Notes under the pieces: model-generated
Databases searched by the model: none
What the model was told of the DNA's origin: nothing
Seen by the model: the letters and a program-made list of their open reading frames with translations, nothing else
NCBI RefSeq assembly: GCF_000755285.1
Contig: NZ_BBMK01000001.1
Location: 558,001 to 622,000, forward strand
Direction: 5' to 3'
Length of the DNA stretch: 64,000 bases
DNA from: Nonlabens ulvanivorans
GTDB lineage: Bacteria > Bacteroidota > Bacteroidia > Flavobacteriales > Flavobacteriaceae
In this document: positions 60,334 to 64,000 of the stretch, one piece after another
Layout: every line of letters starts with the position of its first letter
Position numbering within the stretch: the first letter of the stretch is position 1
Program-made: the position numbers and the translations under genes

Positions 60334-61162
60334 TAGTCATAAACATATGATCTGTGTGTTCGCGTTGAGCTTGCTAGGTCTCGCTTTCGCGAAAGCGCAA
60401 CAAAATAAAGCTCAAGATAAAGCCTATGATAACGCTGTTGCAGATGCTCAAGAATATACTGCTGATGGTAATTTTAATCAAGCAGAAGCTTCTTACCGAA
60501 AGGCAACTGCACTTAAACCAGGCGCTGCAGAGGCTAGTTATAATTTAGGAACGCTATATTATAACAACGATAAAAAATTCAACTCTGTAGAGAATTATAA
60601 AAAGGCTGCAGAGGCCTCAACAAATAAAGAAGAGAAACATAAAATATATCACAATCTAGGAAATTCTTTTTTAGAAAATAAGCAATATGATGAAGCTGTA
60701 GAAGCTTATAAAAATGCGTTGCGCAACGACCCTACCGATGATGAAACTCGTTATAACCTTGCTCTTGCAAAACAAGAAAAAGAGAAAAATGGTGGCGGTG
60801 GCGGCGGTAATGATGATCAAGATCAAGATAAGGATCAGGATAATAAAGAAGGTGATAAGGATGAGAATAGTGATGGAAAGAATGAAGGAGATCAGAATGA
60901 AAAGGATGGTAAAGATCAAGAAGGTGATAAAGGCGATCAGAAAGAAAGTGATAAAGGAGAAAATAGTGAAGGTGATAATGGAGATGGTAAGCCTAAGGAA
61001 CAAGATAAAGGACAGCAGCCACAGCGTGTTGAAGGTAAATTAACACCGCAGCAAGCGAGACAATTGTTAGAAGCGATGTCTAATGAAGAACAAAAGATTC
61101 AAGAAAAAGTAAACGCAAAAAAAGCCCAAGGCAAAAGCGTTAAAACAGAGAAAGACTGGTAA
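60326..61162 (+). CDS. batC: BatC, TPR protein
   Basis: A 278-residue exported protein. The signal peptide ends in 'LLGLAFAKAQQ', where AFAKA is encoded by a perfect palindrome (60382-60397) and supplies the A-x-A signal-peptidase site. Three or so TPR units follow (~residues 40-145: 'GNFNQAEASYRKATALKPGA', 'KQYDEAVEAYKNALRNDPTD'), then a Gly-rich break and a highly charged Asp/Glu/Lys region (~160-230), and a helical C terminus ('LTPQQARQLLEAMSNEEQKI'). TPRs imply a scaffold for the VWA proteins. Long antisense frames over the charged region come from its base composition. Confidence 0.88.
   Translation: MSNSHKHMICVFALSLLGLAFAKAQQNKAQDKAYDNAVADAQEYTADGNFNQAEASYRKATALKPGAAEASYNLGTLYYNNDKKFNSVENYKKAAEASTNKEEKHKIYHNLGNSFLENKQYDEAVEAYKNALRNDPTDDETRYNLALAKQEKEKNGGGGGGNDDQDQDKDQDNKEGDKDENSDGKNEGDQNEKDGKDQEGDKGDQKESDKGENSEGDNGDGKPKEQDKGQQPQRVEGKLTPQQARQLLEAMSNEEQKIQEKVNAKKAQGKSVKTEKDW
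60382..60397. repeat. Perfect 16-bp palindrome CGCTTTCGCGAAAGCG (in batC signal peptide)
   Basis: A perfect copy inside batC, read as LAFAKAQ at the signal-peptide cleavage site. Confidence 0.9.
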
Positions 61163-61163
61163 T

Positions 61164-62932
61164 ATGAGACATTTAATCATTTTCTGTTTATTATTAATTA
61201 CGGGCTGGAGCAGTATGGCTCAAGTAGAATTTACTGCCACACCTACACGTGATAGAATTGCCATTAATGAGCGCGTGCGTGTAGAGTTCAAAATGAATGT
61301 CGCTGGAGATAATTTTACGCCACCTAATTTTGAAGGCTTTCAGGTAGTTAGTGGTCCTATTCAATCATTTTCTCAACAATGGGTAAATGGTAAAAGTAGC
61401 ATGAGTAAATCCTATAGTTATATTTTAAAGCCTAATAAGACAGGTAAGGTGACTATAAAACAGGCTATCATGGAGTTTGAAGGAGCTGAGTATAAAACGG
61501 TCCCTTTTCAAATAGCCATTAACGGTGCTGTAGATGATCCTAAAGATGCAAATAGTCAAGAGATTACCGCAGATACTGATATTCATCTCGTGGCTGAAGT
61601 TTCAAAAGCAAATCCATATCTTAATGAACCTATTAAAGTGGTTTACAAACTGTATGTGGCAAATAATACAGGAGTTAGTGGATGGAACGAAATAGACAGT
61701 CCCAAATACCCAGATTTTTGGTCCTTGAACATCGATAATCGTAATGCACAAGTTAAAAATGGTAATTATCTAGGTCAACCGTATCGTTATTTACAATTAA
61801 GAGAAGTGGTTCTTTATCCACAGAAAACAGGTGAGTTAGTCATTGAGCCTTTAACTCTAGATATTAATGTTGAGGTACCTACTAATAGGCGAGACTTTTT
61901 GGTAGAACCGTTTTTAAAACAGTTTCTAAAACAGTAAGTGCGGGAAGCAGAAAGATTAACGTAAAGTCTATTCCGGCGATAGGACGACCAGCAAGTTATA
62001 CAGGAGCAGTTGGTGATTTTAAATTTAAGGTAGAACTTGATAAAGCACAGTTAGATGCAGGCGAAAGTTTAAATGCTGTTGTCAAAGTGGGCGGAACAGG
62101 AAATTTAAAATTAATGGAATTGCCTAAACTCAAAGTTCCTCAAAGTCTTGAAGCTTATGAACCAGAGCGTGGTAATGATGTGAAAACTAGTATTTCTGGT
62201 ATGAGAGGAACTATTAGTGATACTTATGTGATTGTGCCGCAATATGGTGGAAAATATGTATTGCCACCTGTTGAGTTTTCTTATTTTGATCCTAAGAAAG
62301 AAACTTTTATAACTCTTAATAGTGGAGAGACTTTAATTGAGGTTAATGGTCCTGCACCAACTTCTGGTAATACTACCAATACAAATCAAACCATAGGAGC
62401 TAATAAAAATTATATAAGTAATGATGCTCAATTTTCATTCATTAAGACTACTACTGAATTTGTAGATAAAGAACAAGCCTATTTCTTTAATTCAACAGGT
62501 TATTGGGTTGTTATTGGAGGTTCATTATTCTTAATTCCACTTGCATTATTAATAAGACGTAAACAAGAAGCCATTGCTAGTGATGTTATCGGTAACCGAC
62601 TGAAAACTGCAAACAAGTTGAGTAAAAAATACTTGAGTGCTGCAAAGAAGAACCTAGGTAGTCATGACCAGTTTTATATCTCATTAGAAAAGTCGTTACA
62701 TAACTATTTAAAATCAAAGCTTAATATTCAAACTGCCGAGATGTCTAAGGATAGAGTTAGTGAGTTGTTATTACAACGTGGTGCAACGGTAGAAACTAAT
62801 AAGGAATTTGTTGAATTACTCGCTAGTTGTGAATTTGCTAGATATACGCCATCATCAGACAGTGGTATGCAACAAGACTTTGATAAAGCCAGTAAGGTAA
62901 TTAATGAAATCGATAAACAATTAAAACGCTAA
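61164..62932 (+). CDS. batD: BatD, oxygen tolerance family protein (frameshifted)
   Basis: A ~590-residue protein. It has a signal peptide, then repeated beta-domains with 'EFTATPTRDRIAINERVRVE', 'GFQVVSGPIQSFSQQWVNGK' and 'YVIVPQYGGKYVLPPVEFSY', which are diagnostic of the BatD family. One C-terminal membrane segment ('GYWVVIGGSLFLIPLALLI') and a cytoplasmic helical tail follow. The frame breaks in the T5 run 61896-61900. A sixth T joins 'RDFFGRTVFKTVSKTVSAGS'. It starts one base after the batC stop. Confidence 0.88.
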
Positions 62933-62934
62933 TT

Positions 62935-63694
62935 ATGAAGTATATCGCAAGCTTTTTATTTTTATTGATAACACTTTTTGTAAAAGGCCAGGATAATGCT
63001 CTAGAGGAACAATTTGCGAAAGCAAATCAAGCCTATACTTCCGAGAATTATCAAATGGCTATCTCAAATTATGAACAGATACTTAAAACTGATGTTCACA
63101 GCGTTGAAGTTTATTATAATCTTGGGAACTCGTATTATAAATTAAATCAAATAGGTCCTGCGATTTATAATTATGAAAAAGCATTGATGTTAGATACAGG
63201 CAATGAGGACGTTTTAAATAATCTACAATTTGCAAAACAAATGCGTATCGATGCTGTAGATAGTTTACCAGAAAATGAATTAGAGTCGAGAGCTACTTCT
63301 ATTGCAAGTTCATTAACAATTGATGAATGGGCTTATTTAAGTATTATATTATTGATTATAACGGTTCTATTATTTGTGCTGTATTATTATTCACAAACAG
63401 CTGGTAAGAAAAGGCTATTTTTTCTGTTAATGATACTATTTGCTATTGGGGGTAATTACCTCCATCATTATAGGTTTTTATGCTCAAAACAATTTGAATA
63501 AGCAGCAGTATGCTATCGTTTATGCAACAGAGTTTACTGCTAGAGAAGAACCTAAGCAATCTAGTTCTGCTAGTTTTGTCATTCATGAAGGTACTAAAGT
63601 AGAGGTATTAGAAGAATTTAATGATTGGGTACGAATAGCTCTCGAGAACGGTAGTAAGGCTTGGGTGACTATTGACACCATAAAAAAGTTATAG
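62935..63694 (+). CDS. batE: BatE, TPR and SH3-like membrane protein (frameshifted)
   Basis: A ~252-residue protein. In order it has a signal peptide, two TPR units ('YQMAISNYEQILKTDVHSVE', 'YYKLNQIGPAIYNYEKALML'), two membrane segments, and a C-terminal bacterial SH3 domain ('TEFTAREEPKQSSSASFVI', 'WVRIALENGSKAWVTIDTI'). The frame breaks in the G5 run 63448-63452. Four G give 'FAIGVITSIIIGFYAQNN'. It is the last bat gene, 2 bases after batD. The SH3 domain may bind peptidoglycan or partner proteins in the periplasm. Confidence 0.86.
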
Positions 63695-63818
63695 TCTACA
63701 GTATTATTAACTCTCTAAACGTTAATTTTCTAATACCTAGCATTCAAATTCCTTTTTTATTCTTTAAATTAGTCAATAGTAATACTATCATAACTGTATT
63801 ATTAATTCTTATATAAAC

Positions 63819-64000
63819 ATGTTTAAATATATTACTAAAGATTTAGCGGCTAGTATCGTCGTGTTTTTTGTTGCGTTACCACTATGTATGGGTATTGCTC
63901 TAGCCAGTGGTGCTCCACCATTTGCTGGGATAATAGCAGGTATTATTGGTGGAATTGTTGTGGGATCTATTAGTGGATCCTCACTAGGTGTTAGTGGACC
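63819..64000 (+). CDS. SulP family inorganic anion transporter (3' truncated)
   Basis: Only the first ~60 residues are present. They show '[20 protein letters not shown]' and '[20 protein letters not shown]', leading to '[10 protein letters not shown]', the SulP N-terminal transmembrane signature. These transporters move sulfate, bicarbonate or related anions. The gene runs off the window. Confidence 0.85.
   Translation, partial: MFKYITKDLAASIVVFFVALPLCMGIALASGAPPFAGIIAGIIGGIVVGSISGSSLGVSG

Noticed and set aside
60671-61043. Long alternative-frame and antisense reading frames across batC
   Set aside because: They arise from the repetitive, purine-rich codons of the charged BatC region and give highly biased Ile/Phe- or Lys/Met-rich text, with no protein features.
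1-64000. CRISPR arrays, insertion sequences, prophage, tRNA or rRNA genes
   Set aside because: I looked for spaced direct repeats, transposase motifs, integrases and tRNA-like cloverleaf ends, and saw none that I could support.

Overview
The window is AT-rich DNA from a member of the Bacteroidota, most likely a marine Flavobacteriaceae (a Nonlabens/Dokdonia-like organism is my inference). The reasons are the three-subunit succinate dehydrogenase, the moxR-bat operon, glycyl-tRNA synthetase of the single-chain type, many lipoproteins with short Bacteroidota-style lipoboxes, TAnnTTTG promoter boxes, and flavobacterial families such as DUF6427, DUF6341 and DUF6503.

Layout. 1-9,960: the end of an exopolysaccharide/O-antigen operon on the + strand (two GT4 glycosyltransferases, a Wzy-like polymerase, an O-antigen ligase-like protein, WcaF, WcaI, UDP-glucuronate decarboxylase, an initiating sugar-phosphate transferase and a GT2). 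9,959-15,800: an adenylate-forming ligase, purD, two small membrane-protein genes, a DUF4254 protein, a GT9 heptosyltransferase-like protein and a monooxygenase-like protein. 15,819-21,741: a small secreted protein and a large lipoprotein of the alpha-2-macroglobulin family with a CVEQ thioester motif. 22,043-26,149: an accessory block of secreted or lipoprotein orphans, one with an HExxH motif. 26,286-37,355: a large surface protein, glyS, a coiled-coil protein, comF, an Ig-like lipoprotein, and an omega-amidase/aminotransferase pair. 37,710-42,376: a fasciclin lipoprotein and the sdhCAB operon with a recognisable promoter. 42,565-54,397: orphans, a BNR-repeat protein, pepP, DinB, CNNM, hemB and an SDR. 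54,654-63,694: a complete moxR-DUF58-bat (aerotolerance) operon, followed by the start of a SulP transporter.

Two features cut across the genes. First, a 16-bp palindrome, CGCTTTCGCGAAAGCG, recurs as six perfect and several near-perfect copies. It lies both between genes and inside unrelated genes, where it encodes AFAKA, LSRKR or RFRES according to frame and strand. Second, about two dozen genes are broken by one-base indels at short homopolymers, including single-copy housekeeping genes (sdhA, purD). Runs of G/C inside coding regions are either exactly 7 long and in frame, or exactly 5 long and frame-breaking. In several conserved motifs a run of 4 would restore the family sequence. I read these as sequencing or consensus errors and have annotated the affected genes as single, probably intact genes. 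The exact breakpoints are inferred.

I did not find a clear new defence, mobile or RNA-guided system. The most novel-looking items are the iterated palindrome, the secreted orphan cluster at 22-26 kb, and a possible GT2/HycA-like fusion at 8.7-10 kb.
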